Of a DNA stretch of 64,000 nucleotides, positions 26,848 to 36,808 are shown in pieces. The position numbers and the translations under genes are program-made. Position 1 is the first letter of the stretch, and every line of letters begins with the position of its first letter. The stretch comes from Pseudacidovorax intermedius (GTDB taxonomy: Bacteria; Pseudomonadota; Gammaproteobacteria; Burkholderiales; Burkholderiaceae_C): contig NZ_QQAV01000009.1 of the NCBI RefSeq assembly GCF_003350475.1, forward strand, positions 1-64,000, read 5' to 3'. Under the pieces are notes generated by a model. The model saw nothing but the letters and a program-made list of their open reading frames with translations. It had not been told where the DNA came from and made no database searches.

Positions 26848-28302
26848 ATGTCCCGCCACCCCCATCCCTTCCGCGCCGAATGGGCGCCCAGCATTCCGCG
26901 CGAGCTCATGGCCGGCGCAGTGGCCACCTTCGCGCTGATCCCGGAGGTCATCGCCTTCTCCTTCGTGGCGGGCGTGGACCCGGCCGTGGGCCTGTTCGCC
27001 TCCTTCGTCATCAGCATCGTGATTGCCTTCGCGGGCGGGCGGCCGGCCATGGTGTCGGCGGCGGCCGGCTCGGTGGCGCTGGTGGCGGCGCCGCTGGTGC
27101 ATTCGCACGGCGTGCAGTACCTGTTCGCGGCCGGCGTGCTGGCGGGGCTGGTGCAGATGCTCTTCGGCTGGCTGCGGCTGGGCACGCTGATGCGCTACGT
27201 GTCGGGCTCGGTGCGCACCGGCTTCGTCAATGCGCTGGCGATCCTGATCTTCTCGGCGCAGATGCCGCACCTCGTGGGCGCCAACCTGGCGACCTGGGCC
27301 GCGGTGGGCGCGGGCCTGGTCATCATCTATGGCCTGCCGCGGCTCACGACGGTGGTGCCCTCGCCGCTGGTGAGCATCGTGGTGCTCACGCTGGCGGCGC
27401 AGTGGCTGAACCTGCCGCTCAAGACGGTGGCCGACCTGGGCCTGCTGCCCGACGGCCTGCCCAGCTTCGGCGTGCCCCAGGTACCGCTGACCTGGCAGAC
27501 GCTGCAGCTGATCGCGCTGCCGGCCCTTGCCATCGCCATGGTGGGCCTGCTGGAGTCGCTGATGACCGCCAGCGTGGTGGACGAACTGACCGACACGCCA
27601 AGCGCCAAGAACCGCGAGGCCACCGGCCTGGGCCTGGCGAACGTCGCGGCCAGCTTCTTCGGCGGCATCGCCGGCTGCGGAATGATCGGCCAGACCGTCA
27701 GCAACGTGCGCTATGGCGGGCGCGGCCGGCTGTCCACGCTGTTCGCGGGCGCCTTCCTGCTCGTGCTGATGGTGCTGCTCAAACCCTGGGTGTCGAAGGT
27801 GCCGGTGGCGGCGCTGGTGGCCGTGATGGTCATGGTGTCGGCCTCGACCTTCGACTGGGGCTCGGCGCGGGCGCTGTGGCGGCATCCCAAGCTTTCCAGC
27901 GTGGTGATGCTGGCGACGGTGGTGGTCACGGTGCTCACCGACAACCTGGCGGCAGGCGTGGCGGTGGGTGTGCTGCTGAGCGGCGTGTTCTTCACCTTCA
28001 AGGTGGCGCGGCTGATCGCCGTCCAGCCGGCGGAGGAGGGAGGGGCGCTGGTCTACCGCGTCTCGGGCCAGGTCTTCTTCGCCTCGGCCGACATGCTGGT
28101 GGAGGCCTTCGACATCCGCGACATCGAGGGCCGGCCGGTGCGCATCGACCTCACCGGCACGCATTTCTGGGACATCACCGCCGTCAATGCGCTGGACAAG
28201 GTCTGCCAGCGCCTGCGCAAGCATGGCAGCGCCGTGGAGGTGGTGGGCATGAACGCGCAGACCCGTGCGCTGGTCTCGCGGCTGGACCTGGCCATCGAGT
28301 GA
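26848..28302 (+). CDS. SulP family anion transporter with STAS domain
   Basis: The 484-residue inner-membrane protein has about ten to twelve helices from residue 20 to 380. SulP landmarks include the first-helix segment around ALIPEVIAFSFVAGVD and GMIGQTVSNVRYGG. A cytoplasmic STAS domain occupies about residues 385-484 (VRIDLTGTHFWDITAVNALD). Substrates of the family include sulphate, bicarbonate and dicarboxylates; the sequence does not decide between them. ATG 26848 is used; an in-frame ATG at 26815 would add 11 residues. Confidence 0.9.
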   Translation: MSRHPHPFRAEWAPSIPRELMAGAVATFALIPEVIAFSFVAGVDPAVGLFASFVISIVIAFAGGRPAMVSAAAGSVALVAAPLVHSHGVQYLFAAGVLAGLVQMLFGWLRLGTLMRYVSGSVRTGFVNALAILIFSAQMPHLVGANLATWAAVGAGLVIIYGLPRLTTVVPSPLVSIVVLTLAAQWLNLPLKTVADLGLLPDGLPSFGVPQVPLTWQTLQLIALPALAIAMVGLLESLMTASVVDELTDTPSAKNREATGLGLANVAASFFGGIAGCGMIGQTVSNVRYGGRGRLSTLFAGAFLLVLMVLLKPWVSKVPVAALVAVMVMVSASTFDWGSARALWRHPKLSSVVMLATVVVTVLTDNLAAGVAVGVLLSGVFFTFKVARLIAVQPAEEGGALVYRVSGQVFFASADMLVEAFDIRDIEGRPVRIDLTGTHFWDITAVNALDKVCQRLRKHGSAVEVVGMNAQTRALVSRLDLAIE

Positions 28303-28360
28303 GCGGCCGCGGGCCCCGCGGCGCCGAGCAGGCTTCGGCCGGCTCGCCCACAATGGTCCG

Positions 28361-29302
28361 ATGACCGCCCCACTTCCCACCTTCGAGGTCCTGCCCCGCG
28401 ACCTGTCCGCTTACCGCCGTGGCAACACCGGCATCGACTATGTGCACCGCTTCGACTCGGGCCAGCCCGGGCCGCACGTGCTGGTCAATGCGCTGACCCA
28501 CGGCAACGAGATCTGCGGCATGGTGGCGGCCACGCATCTGCTCGACAGCGGCGTGCGGCCCGTCAAGGGCACGCTGACCATCAGCTTTTCCAACGTCGCG
28601 GCCTACGAGAGCTTCGACATCGAGCGGCCCTTCGACAGCCGCCAGCTGGTGCACAACATGAACCGCATCTGGTCGGCCGAGATGCTCGACGGCAGCGAGG
28701 ACAGCCCCGAGCTGCGCCGCGCCCGCGAGCTGCGCGCCGTGGTGGACGCGGCCGACCATGTGCTGGACATCCACTCCACCAGCCAGGACGTGCAGCCCTT
28801 CTGGGTCTACCCGGCCTATGCGCGCAATGCGGCCGTGGCCGTGGCGCTGGGCCTGCCGCCCGTGCACCTGGTGATGCCGCAGGGGCTGGGCTCGGGCACG
28901 CCGCTGATCCAGTACGGCCGGCATGGCGTGGACGGCGACGGTCCGCAGACGGCGCTGGTGGTGGAGTGCGGCCAGCACTTCGCGCAGTCCGCGGCGGACC
29001 TGGCCACGAAGGTGGCGCACGACTTCATCGCCCATTTCGGCCTGATCTCGCCGCGCGAGGGGCGCCAGCCGCCGGCGCCGCAGCGCCGCTTCGAGCTGCT
29101 GCAGACGCACATGGTGCACACCAAGGAATTCCGCTTCGAGCGGCCGCTGGTCGGCTTCGAGACCTTCGCCAAGGACGAGCCGATCGCCACCGACGGCGAG
29201 CGGCGCATCGTCTCGCCGTGCGACGGCTGCACCGTCTTCATGCCGACGCGCGACGCCATCGTCGGCCGCGAGGCCGTCTACCTGACGCGGCCGCTGGGCT
29301 GA
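28361..29302 (+). CDS. succinylglutamate desuccinylase/aspartoacylase family protein
   Basis: The 313-residue zinc hydrolase belongs to the M14-like AstE/AspA group. Zinc ligands are visible in LTHGNEICG (His and Glu) and in VLDIHSTSQD (His). The catalytic Glu is in LVVECGQHF. It should remove an acyl group from an amino acid or related amide; the substrate is not readable. The gene follows the SulP gene by 58 nt and may be cotranscribed. It ends near a dispersed inverted repeat. Confidence 0.9.
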   Translation: MTAPLPTFEVLPRDLSAYRRGNTGIDYVHRFDSGQPGPHVLVNALTHGNEICGMVAATHLLDSGVRPVKGTLTISFSNVAAYESFDIERPFDSRQLVHNMNRIWSAEMLDGSEDSPELRRARELRAVVDAADHVLDIHSTSQDVQPFWVYPAYARNAAVAVALGLPPVHLVMPQGLGSGTPLIQYGRHGVDGDGPQTALVVECGQHFAQSAADLATKVAHDFIAHFGLISPREGRQPPAPQRRFELLQTHMVHTKEFRFERPLVGFETFAKDEPIATDGERRIVSPCDGCTVFMPTRDAIVGREAVYLTRPLG

Positions 29303-29319
29303 GCACGTTCAACCTTGCC

Positions 29320-29385
29320 CGTTCGGGCTGAGCCTGTCGAAGCCAGGGCACATCGGCCGGCGCTTCGACGAGCTCAGCGCGAACG
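29320..29385. repeat. REP-like imperfect inverted repeat
   Basis: A 24-nt left arm (29320-29343, containing TTCGGGCTGAGCCTGTCGAA) and a right arm (29362-29385) are reverse complements at 21 of 24 positions, with an 18-nt loop. It sits between two convergent genes. The TTCGGGCTGAGCCTGTCGAA core is one I know as a widely dispersed intergenic palindrome in proteobacteria. Here it probably also serves as a bidirectional RNA 3' end. Confidence 0.6.
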
Positions 29386-29408
29386 GTTGGAGAGGCTTCG
29401 GGCAGCCG

Positions 29409-29735
29409 TCACTTCAGCGTCAGCACCCAGGCCGCCAGCTTCTTCGCATCGGCCTCGCTGACCTGGGTGTTGGCCGGCATGGGCACCGGCCCCCAGGCGC
29501 CCGCGCCGCCCTTGAGAATCTTGGTGGCAAGCATGTCCGCGGCGCCCTTCTGGTCCTTGTAGCGGGCGGCCACGTCCTTGAAGGCGGGGCCGATCACCTT
29601 GCGGTCCACCGTGTGGCAGGCCATGCAGGCCTTGCTGGTGGCCAGGGCCAGGTCGGCCTTGGCCGCAGGCAGCAGGCCGGCCAGCGCCAGGGCGGCGATC
29701 GCGCCGGCGCGCAACGCGAACGCGGAGCCGACCAC
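29409..29735 (-). CDS. class I cytochrome c (c5/c551-like)
   Basis: This small periplasmic electron carrier has one haem site, CMACH, near the start of the mature protein. A distal methionine ligand is likely in VPMPANTQV. The GTG at 29735 gives a short signal peptide (ending LLPAAKA) and leaves about 80 bp to the divergent gene. The ATG at 29816 would add 27 residues before the signal and overlap the neighbour's start codon, so I prefer the GTG. The mature size, about 85 residues, is normal. Confidence 0.85.
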   Translation of the reverse strand: MVGSAFALRAGAIAALALAGLLPAAKADLALATSKACMACHTVDRKVIGPAFKDVAARYKDQKGAADMLATKILKGGAGAWGPVPMPANTQVSEADAKKLAAWVLTLK

Positions 29736-29814
29736 TGGCCCGCCGGCGGCGTTACAGTCGTTTGCAATGTGGCTCGTGCGTCGCGCGGCGGGCTGTTGGA
29801 ACGAGGAGCGGAAC

Positions 29815-30075
29815 ATGTGGCTGTTGATCGTGGGGTTGGTGGCAATCGGCTTGAAGTACTTCGAGGTCGGCTTCTTCGCCGGCCTCTCCTGGTGGATCGT
29901 ACTGTCGCCCTTTCCGGCCGCGATGGTCTGGTGGGCTTTCGCGGACTGGTCGGGCTACACCGCCCGGCGCGCGATGGAGCGGGACGACGCCCGCAAGCAG
30001 GCGCGCATCGACCGCCAGCGCGATGCGCTGGGCCTCACGACGCGCGCCCGCGGCGCCGCGCGCCGCAAGCCCTAG
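29815..30075 (+). CDS. small Trp-rich protein
   Basis: This 86-residue protein has two hydrophobic N-terminal segments (MWLLIVGLVAIGLKYFEVG and WWIVLSPFPAAMVWWAF) and a basic, helical tail ending RRKP. The Trp-rich double-helix plus charged tail matches the small Trp-rich protein family (TIGR04438) that I know from Burkholderiales. Function is not established. ATG 29815 follows GAGGAGCG. The stop lies 3 nt from the convergent ilvD stop. Confidence 0.85.
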   Translation: MWLLIVGLVAIGLKYFEVGFFAGLSWWIVLSPFPAAMVWWAFADWSGYTARRAMERDDARKQARIDRQRDALGLTTRARGAARRKP

Positions 30076-30078
30076 GTC

Positions 30079-31770
30079 TCAGAACCGATCGAGCACCGCG
30101 CCCAGGCTGGCGCTGGACGCGTTGAAGGCGAACTTGGCCTGCACGCCGCGGGTGTAGCGCGGGGCGGGCGCCTTCCAGGCCGCGCGGCGGCGGGCGATCT
30201 CTTCTTCCGGCACGTTCAGTTCCAGGCTCAGCGTCTTGGCGTCGATGGTGATCGAGTCGCCCTCGTGCACCAGCGCGATGGTGCCGCCGGCCGCGGCCTC
30301 CGGCGCCACGTGGCCCACCACCATGCCCCAGGTGCCGCCGGAGAAGCGGCCGTCGGTGATCAGGCCCACGCTCTCGCCCAGGCCGGCGCCGATCAGCGCG
30401 CCGGTGGGCGCCAGCATCTCGGGCATGCCGGGGCCGCCCTTGGGGCCCAGGTAGCGCAGCACCATCACGTCGCCCGCCTGGATCTTGCCGGCCAGGATGG
30501 CCTGCAGCGCCGACTGCTCGTCGTCGAACACGCGGGCCGGGCCGGTGATGGCGGGGTTCTTCAGGCCGGTGATCTTGGCCACGGCGCCCTCGGGGCTCAG
30601 GTTGCCCTTCAGGATGGCCAGGTGGCCCTGGGCATACAGCGGGTTGTCGATGGGCCGGATCACCTCGGGGTTGGGCGGCACATCGGGCACGTCCTTGAGC
30701 GTCTCGGCGATGGTCTTGCCGGTGATGGTGATGCAGTCGCCATGCAGCAGGCCGGCGTTGAGCAGCAGCTTCATGACCTGCGGAATGCCGCCCGCCCGGT
30801 GCAGGTCGACGGCCAGCCAGCGGCCGCTGGGCTTGAGGTCGCAGATGACCGGCACGCGCTGGCGGATGCGCTCGAAGTCGTCGATGGTCCATTCCACGCC
30901 CGCTGCATGCGCGATGGCCAGGAAATGCAGCACGGCGTTGGTCGAGCCGCCCGTGGCCATGATCACCGACACGGCGTTCTCGATGGCCTTGCGGGTGACG
31001 ATGTCGCGCGGTTTCAGGTCGCGCTTGATGGCCTCGATCAGCACCTTGGCCGATTCCTTGGCCGAGTTCTGCGTCTCGTCGTGCGGGTTGGCCATGGTCG
31101 ACGAATAGGGCAGGCTCATGCCCAGCGCCTCGAAGGACGAGCTCATGGTGTTGGCGGTGTACATGCCGCCGCAGGAGCCGGTGCCGGGAATGGCGCGGCG
31201 CTCGATCTGCAGCAGGTCCTCGTCGCTCAGGTTGCCGGCGGCGTTCTGGCCCACGGCCTCGAAGACGCTGACGATGTTCAGGTCCTGGCCCTTGTAGTGG
31301 CCCGGCAGGATGGTGCCGCCATAGACGTAGATGGCCGGCACGTTGGCGCGCAGCATGCCCATCATGCCGCCGGGCATGTTCTTGTCGCAGCCGCCGACCA
31401 CCAGCACGCCGTCCATCCACTGGCCCTGCACGCAGGTCTCGATGCAGTCGCTGATGACCTCGCGGCTGACCAGCGAGTACTTCATGCCCTCCGTGCCCAT
31501 GGCCATGCCGTCGGAGATGGTGGGCGTGCCGAAGATCTGGGCGTTGCCGCCGGCTTCCTCGATGCCGGCCACGGCCGCGTCGGCCAGCTTCTGCAGGCCG
31601 GCATTGCAGGGCGTGATGGTGCTGTGGCCGTTGGCCACGCCGACCATGGGCTTGGCGAAGTCGTCGGCCTCGTAGCCGATGGCGTAGTACATCGAGCGGT
31701 TGGGCGCGCGGCTCTTGCCTTCGGTGATGTTGGCGCTGCGGCGGTTGATCTTGATCGGCTTACTTTCCAT
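30079..31770 (-). CDS. ilvD: dihydroxy-acid dehydratase
   Basis: The 563-residue iron-sulphur dehydratase makes the 2-keto acids that lead to valine, leucine and isoleucine. Cluster cysteines are in [17 protein letters not shown] and [14 protein letters not shown]. The C-terminal [14 protein letters not shown] motif is present. Length matches the IlvD family, and no sugar-acid dehydratase features stand out. The ATG at 31770 removes a long non-coding N-terminal extension. It is divergent from a LysR-type gene with a small palindrome in between. Confidence 0.95.
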   Translation of the reverse strand: MESKPIKINRRSANITEGKSRAPNRSMYYAIGYEADDFAKPMVGVANGHSTITPCNAGLQKLADAAVAGIEEAGGNAQIFGTPTISDGMAMGTEGMKYSLVSREVISDCIETCVQGQWMDGVLVVGGCDKNMPGGMMGMLRANVPAIYVYGGTILPGHYKGQDLNIVSVFEAVGQNAAGNLSDEDLLQIERRAIPGTGSCGGMYTANTMSSSFEALGMSLPYSSTMANPHDETQNSAKESAKVLIEAIKRDLKPRDIVTRKAIENAVSVIMATGGSTNAVLHFLAIAHAAGVEWTIDDFERIRQRVPVICDLKPSGRWLAVDLHRAGGIPQVMKLLLNAGLLHGDCITITGKTIAETLKDVPDVPPNPEVIRPIDNPLYAQGHLAILKGNLSPEGAVAKITGLKNPAITGPARVFDDEQSALQAILAGKIQAGDVMVLRYLGPKGGPGMPEMLAPTGALIGAGLGESVGLITDGRFSGGTWGMVVGHVAPEAAAGGTIALVHEGDSITIDAKTLSLELNVPEEEIARRRAAWKAPAPRYTRGVQAKFAFNASSASLGAVLDRF

Positions 31771-31821
31771 GGGGCGTGTCTCCGCGGTTCGTGGGTGGCG
31801 GGGATTCTCGACCCGGCCTCT

Positions 31822-31835
31822 GATTGCTTCCAATC
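31822..31835. promoter_or_regulatory. candidate LysR-type operator between ilvD and its divergent regulator
   Basis: GATTG-CTTC-CAATC is a perfect 5-bp inverted repeat. A T-N11-A pattern (T at 31821, A at 31833) coincides with it, as expected for a LysR-type site. It lies between the divergent starts at 31770 and 31868. The regulator and its target are inferred. Confidence 0.4.
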
Positions 31836-31867
31836 CTATTTGGCGGGCGGATTGATATGCTGGCCGA

Positions 31868-32815
31868 ATGAAGGAAGAGGCCCCGATCGAGTTGCGCGCC
31901 TGGCGGCAGTTCCTGGCCGTGGCCGAGGAACTGCACTTCGGCCGCGCGGCGCAGCGGCTGCACATGACCCAGCCCCCCGTCACCCAGGCCATCGCCCAGT
32001 TGGAGCGCACGCTGGGCGTGCAGCTCTTCGACCGCACGCGCCGACGCGTGGCGCTCACGGCCGCGGGCGAGGCACTGGTGCCCGAGGTGCGGGCCCTGCT
32101 GGCCCAGGCGCGGTCGTTGCCCGCCCGGGCGCGCGCGGCCGACTCGGGCGAGGCCGGCCGGGTGCGTCTGGCTTTCGTCTCCACCATCGGCTTCGACCGG
32201 CTGCCAGGCTGGGTGCGCGACTTCCGCGAGCACAGCCCGCAGGTGGCGCTGGAACTGGTGGAGGCGACGGGCGACGTGCAGCTGGAATCCCTGGCGCGCG
32301 GCGACATCGATGCCGGCCTGCTGCTGCATCCGCCCGGCGTCGCGCCGGCCGGCCTGGCCCGGCTGGCGGTGGCGCGGGAGCCGCTGGTGCTGGCGCTGCC
32401 GGCCGCGCATGCGCTGGCGCATCAGGTGCGACCGGCGCTGGCCGAGGTGATGGACGAACCGCTGGTGCTGTACCCGCGCCGCATCCTGCCCGGCGTGCAC
32501 GACGCGGTGATGCAGCTCTACGCCGCCCATGGCCGCCGTCCGCGCGTGGCGCAGGAGGCGATCCAGATGCAGACCATCGTCAACCTGGTCTCCGGTGGTC
32601 TGGGCGTGGCCTGGGTACCAGCCAGCGTGACAGCCTTCAGCCGCGCCGGCGTGGTGTACCGGCGGGCGGAGGAATTGAAGGAGCGGGGAGGAAAGAAGGC
32701 AGTGCTGCCGTCCTGCGAAACCAGCCTGGTGTGGCTGGCGGAGCGGCAGCCACCGGCCCTGGCGCGCTTCGTCCGCTTCCTGCGGACGCGGGCCGGGGCC
32801 GGCGAGGCGGGCTGA
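31868..32815 (+). CDS. LysR family transcriptional regulator
   Basis: The 315-residue protein has an N-terminal winged HTH (residues 8-67; [20 protein letters not shown]) and a periplasmic-binding-like effector domain (about 95-300). Its divergent position next to ilvD suggests control of branched-chain amino-acid synthesis, but LysR neighbours do not always regulate each other. Its stop directly abuts the end of the convergent bacterioferritin gene. Confidence 0.92.
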   Translation: MKEEAPIELRAWRQFLAVAEELHFGRAAQRLHMTQPPVTQAIAQLERTLGVQLFDRTRRRVALTAAGEALVPEVRALLAQARSLPARARAADSGEAGRVRLAFVSTIGFDRLPGWVRDFREHSPQVALELVEATGDVQLESLARGDIDAGLLLHPPGVAPAGLARLAVAREPLVLALPAAHALAHQVRPALAEVMDEPLVLYPRRILPGVHDAVMQLYAAHGRRPRVAQEAIQMQTIVNLVSGGLGVAWVPASVTAFSRAGVVYRRAEELKERGGKKAVLPSCETSLVWLAERQPPALARFVRFLRTRAGAGEAG

Positions 32816-33310
32816 TCAGCCGGCCGAGGTGGACGAGTCGCCTTCGCCCATCTGCGACTGCAGGTAGTTGGGCAGGCCGATCTTGGCGATCAGGCCCAGC
32901 TGCTTCTCCAGCCAGTAGGCATGGTCTTCCTCGGTGTCGTGCAGTTGCGAGACCAGGATGTCGCGGCTCACGTAGTCGCCCACGCTCTCGCACAGGGCGG
33001 CGCCCTTGCGCAGTGCGTCGCGCACCTCGTACTCGGTGTCGAGGTCCTTGCGCAGCATTTCCTCGACGGTCAGGCCGGGGGTGAAGGCCTTGGGGCTCAT
33101 GTCGGGCTTGCCGCCGAGCATCAGGATGCGGCGCATCAGTGCGTCGGCATGCTCGGTCTCTTCCTGCATCTCGTGGTCGATGCGCTCGTACAGGCGCCCG
33201 AACCCCTGGTCTTCGTAGTTGCGGGAATGGATGAAGTACTGGTCGCGGGCGGCGAGCTCGCCGCGCAGCAAGTCCTTCAGGTAGTCGATGACTTGGGGGT
33301 TGCCCTGCAT
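32816..33310 (-). CDS. bfr: bacterioferritin (haem-ligand methionine replaced)
   Basis: The 164-residue four-helix ferritin stores iron in a 24-subunit shell. Ferroxidase ligands align with E. coli Bfr: E18, E51, H54 and the EEDHAYW segment near residue 130. At position 52, where E. coli Bfr has the haem-binding methionine, this protein has threonine (QEETEHAD). The protein therefore may not bind haem in the usual way or may be a partner subunit. Start and length are normal. Confidence 0.92.
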   Translation of the reverse strand: MQGNPQVIDYLKDLLRGELAARDQYFIHSRNYEDQGFGRLYERIDHEMQEETEHADALMRRILMLGGKPDMSPKAFTPGLTVEEMLRKDLDTEYEVRDALRKGAALCESVGDYVSRDILVSQLHDTEEDHAYWLEKQLGLIAKIGLPNYLQSQMGEGDSSTSAG

Positions 33311-33489
33311 GGTGTGTGATTCTTCGAAGACAAAAACGCCGCGAGTATCCGCCCGGCCCTGGCTTTGGCGAAACGCTCGCGGCCAATGCCCCCCACGCGG
33401 CGTTCTGCATGCGGATGCGGCAGCCGATCAGACGCATTCGCAACGGCGCGTCACCGCCTCGCCATGGGGTGCCGGGCACAATGCGCGCC

Positions 33490-34311
33490 ATGCTGATGTA
33501 CCCCCATATCGACCCGGTCGCCCTGCAGATCGGCCCCCTTGCCGTGCACTGGTACGGCCTGACCTACCTTGCGGCATTCGGCCTGTTCTTCTTCCTGGGC
33601 ACGCGGCGGCTGCGGCACGAGCCCTTCGCCTCGATGACGGGCAGCGCGGCCTGGACGCGCAAGGACGTGGAGGACATCCTCTTCTTCGGCGTGCTGGGCG
33701 TGATCGTGGGTGGCCGGCTGGGCTACTGCCTGTTCTATAAGCCGGGCTACTACCTGTCGAATCCGCTGGAGATCTTCATGGTCTGGCGCGGCGGCATGAG
33801 CTTCCACGGCGGGCTGATCGGTGTGATCGCCGCCATGGCCTGGTTCGCGCGGGCGCGAGGGCGGCGCTTCTGGCAGCTGATGGACTTCGTGGCACCCTGC
33901 GTGCCGACGGGCCTGGCCGCCGGCCGCGTGGGCAACTTCATCAACGGCGAGCTGTGGGGCCGCTTCGCGTCGCCGGACCTGCCCTGGGGCATGGTGTTTC
34001 CGCAGAGCGGCTCGATGCTGTCGCGGCACCCGTCGCAGGTCTACCAGTTCCTGCTCGAAGGGCTGCTGCTGTTCGTGATCCTGTGGCTGTATGCCCGCAA
34101 GCCGCGGCTGGAGCGACGCGTCTCGGCCGTCTTCCTCATGGGCTATGGCGTGATGCGCTTCGTGGCGGAGTACTTCCGCGAGCCGGACGACTTCCTGGGC
34201 CTGCTGGCGCTGAACATGAGCATGGGCCAGTGGCTGTGCGTGCCCATGATCCTGGCCGGCATCGTGCTGTACGCCACGGCGCCCAAGCAGCCGCGCGTGA
34301 CCCGCGCCTGA
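33490..34311 (+). CDS. lgt: prolipoprotein diacylglyceryl transferase
   Basis: The 273-residue inner-membrane enzyme transfers diacylglycerol from phosphatidylglycerol to the lipobox cysteine of prolipoproteins. Signatures seen are [11 protein letters not shown] in the first helix, [10 protein letters not shown], the HGG motif in MSFHGGLIG and the Lgt signature [14 protein letters not shown]. About seven transmembrane helices are present. ATG 33490 (MLMYPHIDP) is preferred, with ATG 33481 as the alternative. Confidence 0.95.
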   Translation: MLMYPHIDPVALQIGPLAVHWYGLTYLAAFGLFFFLGTRRLRHEPFASMTGSAAWTRKDVEDILFFGVLGVIVGGRLGYCLFYKPGYYLSNPLEIFMVWRGGMSFHGGLIGVIAAMAWFARARGRRFWQLMDFVAPCVPTGLAAGRVGNFINGELWGRFASPDLPWGMVFPQSGSMLSRHPSQVYQFLLEGLLLFVILWLYARKPRLERRVSAVFLMGYGVMRFVAEYFREPDDFLGLLALNMSMGQWLCVPMILAGIVLYATAPKQPRVTRA

Positions 34312-34317
34312 GCCGAT

Positions 34318-35502
34318 TCAGGCCGAGCGAAGCAGCGCCGGCCGGGTCGACCACAGCAGCCAGGCGGCCCCGGCCAGCATCGGCAGCATCGCGGCATTGA
34401 TCGCCGTCCAGCCGATGCCCGACTGCAGCGCACCCGAGGCAAAGGACATCGCCGCCGCCGTGCCGCCATTGGCGAATTCCATCAGCGATTGGGCGCCGGC
34501 CCGCTCGGTCGGCGCATGCGCCTCGGTCAGCAGCGTGGTGCCGGCCACGATCATCAGGCTCCAGCCGATGCCCAGCAGCAGCGAGCTGGCCACGAACTGC
34601 GCCAGCGCCACGCCCGACAGGGCCAGCGCCGCACTGGCCACCAGCACGGCGATGCCTGCGGCGGCCACGCGTCGGCTGCCATGCCGGTCCACCAGGCCCC
34701 CGGCAAAGAAGGCGGGCAGGAACATGCCCAGCACATGCCACTGGATCACCCGCGCCGACGATTCGACGGCGAAGCCGCAGTCGGCCATGGCCAGCGGCGT
34801 GGCGTTCATCACCAGGATCATCAGCCCGTGGCCCACGCCGGTCATGACGATGGCGGCGCGCAGTGCGGGGCGGGCCAGCAGCGTGCGCCAGCGGGTGGCG
34901 GACGCCTGGCCGGCCGCGGGGGTGGCCGCTGCGCCTTCCGGCAAGCGGGTCAGCAGCAGGGCGGCGACGGCGGCCAGGCCGGCGATGGCCAGGTAGGCGC
35001 CGGCAAAGGGCGTGATCAGCCACTGCCGCGCCGCGAGCGCCAGCGACGGTGCGAACAGGGCCGCGCACACGCCACCGGCCAGCACACAGGCGGCGGCCCG
35101 GCCGCGCCATTGGGCCTCGACGGCCTCCAGCGCCACATAGCGGTAATAGGCCGACGAAGCCTGGTACACGCCCACGCCCGCAATGCCCAGGCCGAAGAGC
35201 GCGAAGCTGTCCGCCATGATGGCGAGGCAGGCCGTGAGGCCGCCCGCCACGCCGACCAGCGCACCGGCCACCAGCACCCGCCGCCGGCCGTGGCGCTGCA
35301 TGGCCGCCGCCAGGGGCCGCACGGCGACCAGGTTGCCGGCCACCAGCAGCGCCAGCGGCAGCGTCGCCAGCCAGGGCAGCGGCGCCAGCCGGGCGCCGAC
35401 CAGCGCGGTCAGGGCGATGCCGATGATGGAGCAGGACCAGTAGAGCGCCTGGCCGAGGAAGAGCAGGCGCAGGCTGGCGTGGGTGCGAAGCAGGGCGAAC
35501 AT
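34318..35502 (-). CDS. MFS transporter
   Basis: The 394-residue protein has about 12 hydrophobic segments and the cytoplasmic basic loops of the major facilitator superfamily (MQRHGRRRVLVAG between helices 2 and 3, DRHGSRRVAAAG between the halves). A drug/metabolite efflux role is typical, but no substrate motif is visible. The ATG at 35502 has no clear ribosome site; instead four copies of a 7-bp repeat lie directly upstream. The GlxA-type regulator is encoded just upstream on the same strand and may control it. Confidence 0.85.
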   Translation of the reverse strand: MFALLRTHASLRLLFLGQALYWSCSIIGIALTALVGARLAPLPWLATLPLALLVAGNLVAVRPLAAAMQRHGRRRVLVAGALVGVAGGLTACLAIMADSFALFGLGIAGVGVYQASSAYYRYVALEAVEAQWRGRAAACVLAGGVCAALFAPSLALAARQWLITPFAGAYLAIAGLAAVAALLLTRLPEGAAATPAAGQASATRWRTLLARPALRAAIVMTGVGHGLMILVMNATPLAMADCGFAVESSARVIQWHVLGMFLPAFFAGGLVDRHGSRRVAAAGIAVLVASAALALSGVALAQFVASSLLLGIGWSLMIVAGTTLLTEAHAPTERAGAQSLMEFANGGTAAAMSFASGALQSGIGWTAINAAMLPMLAGAAWLLWSTRPALLRSA

Positions 35503-35505
35503 GGG

Positions 35506-35536
<31 letters not shown>

Positions 35537-35591
35537 TTGGGAAGGCGGGATGGCGCGGGTCTTGGCAACAGCCGGCAGACGCGCATGCTGG

Positions 35592-36629
35592 TCAGGTGCT
35601 GGACTGCACCGTGTCGACGGCGACGCCGCCAAAGCGCTCCGCCCAGGCCTGCGGCCCCACGCCGTAGTGCTTGTGGAAGCTGCGTCGCAGGTTCTCCGGA
35701 TGGCCGAAGCCGCACAGCCGGGCGACGGTGGCCACTGAGGCCTGGCCCTGGGCCATCAGGGCGCTGGCCGTTTCCACCCGCAGGCGCTCGATGTAGCGGG
35801 CGGGCGAGGTGCCCAGCTCCTTCTGGAAGGCGCGGGTGAGCGTGCGCGGCGGCAGGCAGGCCTGGGCGGCCAGACGCTCCAGCGACAGGTCGGCGCCGAG
35901 CTGGCCCGGCAGCCAGTCGAGCAGCGCAGCCAGCCGGGGCGTGCGGCGCGGCTCGGGCGCGAGCAGGGCGCTGAACTGCGCCTGCCCGCCCGGCCGGCGC
36001 AGGAACATCACCAGTTGCCGCGCCACGGCCAACGCCATCGGCCGGCCCAGGTCGGCCTCCACCAGGGCCAGCGCAAGGTCGATGCCCGCCGTGACGCCGG
36101 CCGAGGTGAAGACATGGCCGTCCTGGGCGCTGCCGGGGTCGAAGGTGTGCAGGCAGTCGGGCTCCACCTGCACGTCTGGATGCCGCTCTCGCAGCTGGTC
36201 CAGCCGCGACCAGTGCGAGGTGGCGCGCCGGCCGTCGAGCAGGCCCGCCTCGGCCAGCAGCAGGGCGCCGGAGCACACGGAGCCCAGGCGCCGCACCAGC
36301 GGCTCTGCGCGGCGCAGCAGGTCCAGCAGCGCCATGTTGTCGCGTTGGGCGATCACGCCGTCGCCGCCGGGGACGAGCAGGGTGTCGACGGTGTCGAGCG
36401 CCGATGCGGACCAGGCCTCATCCGGCATCAGGCGAATGCCGGCCGAGGTCGCGACCGGCGCGGGCGTCTCAGCGAGCAGCTGCAGCCGGTAGGGCGCCCG
36501 CCGGCGGTGGCCGTGCTGCGCCACGTCGTTGGCCGTGGCGAAGACCTGCATCGGGCCGGTGACGTCCAGGCTCATGCAGTCGGCGTAAAGCAGGCAGGCG
36601 ATGGTGCGGGGTGGGGCGGCGGCGGGCAT
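35592..36629 (-). CDS. GlxA family AraC-type transcriptional regulator
   Basis: The 345-residue protein has an N-terminal DJ-1/PfpI-like domain (about residues 8-190; GSVCSGALLLAEAGLLDGRR around the nucleophile-elbow Cys) and a C-terminal AraC HTH pair (about 240-335; LSLERLAAQACLPPRTLTR and VARLCGFGHPENLRRSF). Such regulators respond to small metabolites. It precedes the MFS gene on the same strand with about 90 nt between them. ATG 36629 removes an unrelated upstream extension. Confidence 0.9.
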   Translation of the reverse strand: MPAAAPPRTIACLLYADCMSLDVTGPMQVFATANDVAQHGHRRRAPYRLQLLAETPAPVATSAGIRLMPDEAWSASALDTVDTLLVPGGDGVIAQRDNMALLDLLRRAEPLVRRLGSVCSGALLLAEAGLLDGRRATSHWSRLDQLRERHPDVQVEPDCLHTFDPGSAQDGHVFTSAGVTAGIDLALALVEADLGRPMALAVARQLVMFLRRPGGQAQFSALLAPEPRRTPRLAALLDWLPGQLGADLSLERLAAQACLPPRTLTRAFQKELGTSPARYIERLRVETASALMAQGQASVATVARLCGFGHPENLRRSFHKHYGVGPQAWAERFGGVAVDTVQSST

Positions 36630-36808
36630 GGCGGGGAGTCTGGGCCCCCGCGCGCGTGGCCGCAAGGACAATGAGCCCACAAATCTAGCCACTTTCTGGC
36701 GTGTCCGCGCGTGCAGCCACGGAGGCCGCCAACGTGCTGGGGCGGACATTGTCGTGAGCCCCTCGCAGGAGAGGGAGCCGACCCGCGGGGGCCGAGCAGC
36801 AGGCCGTC

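Noticed and set aside
25492-28380. Long minus-strand extension of the HPF frame under ylqF and sulP
   Set aside because: Only the last 121 codons look like a protein family, preceded by a good ribosome site at 25491; the rest is antisense shadow.
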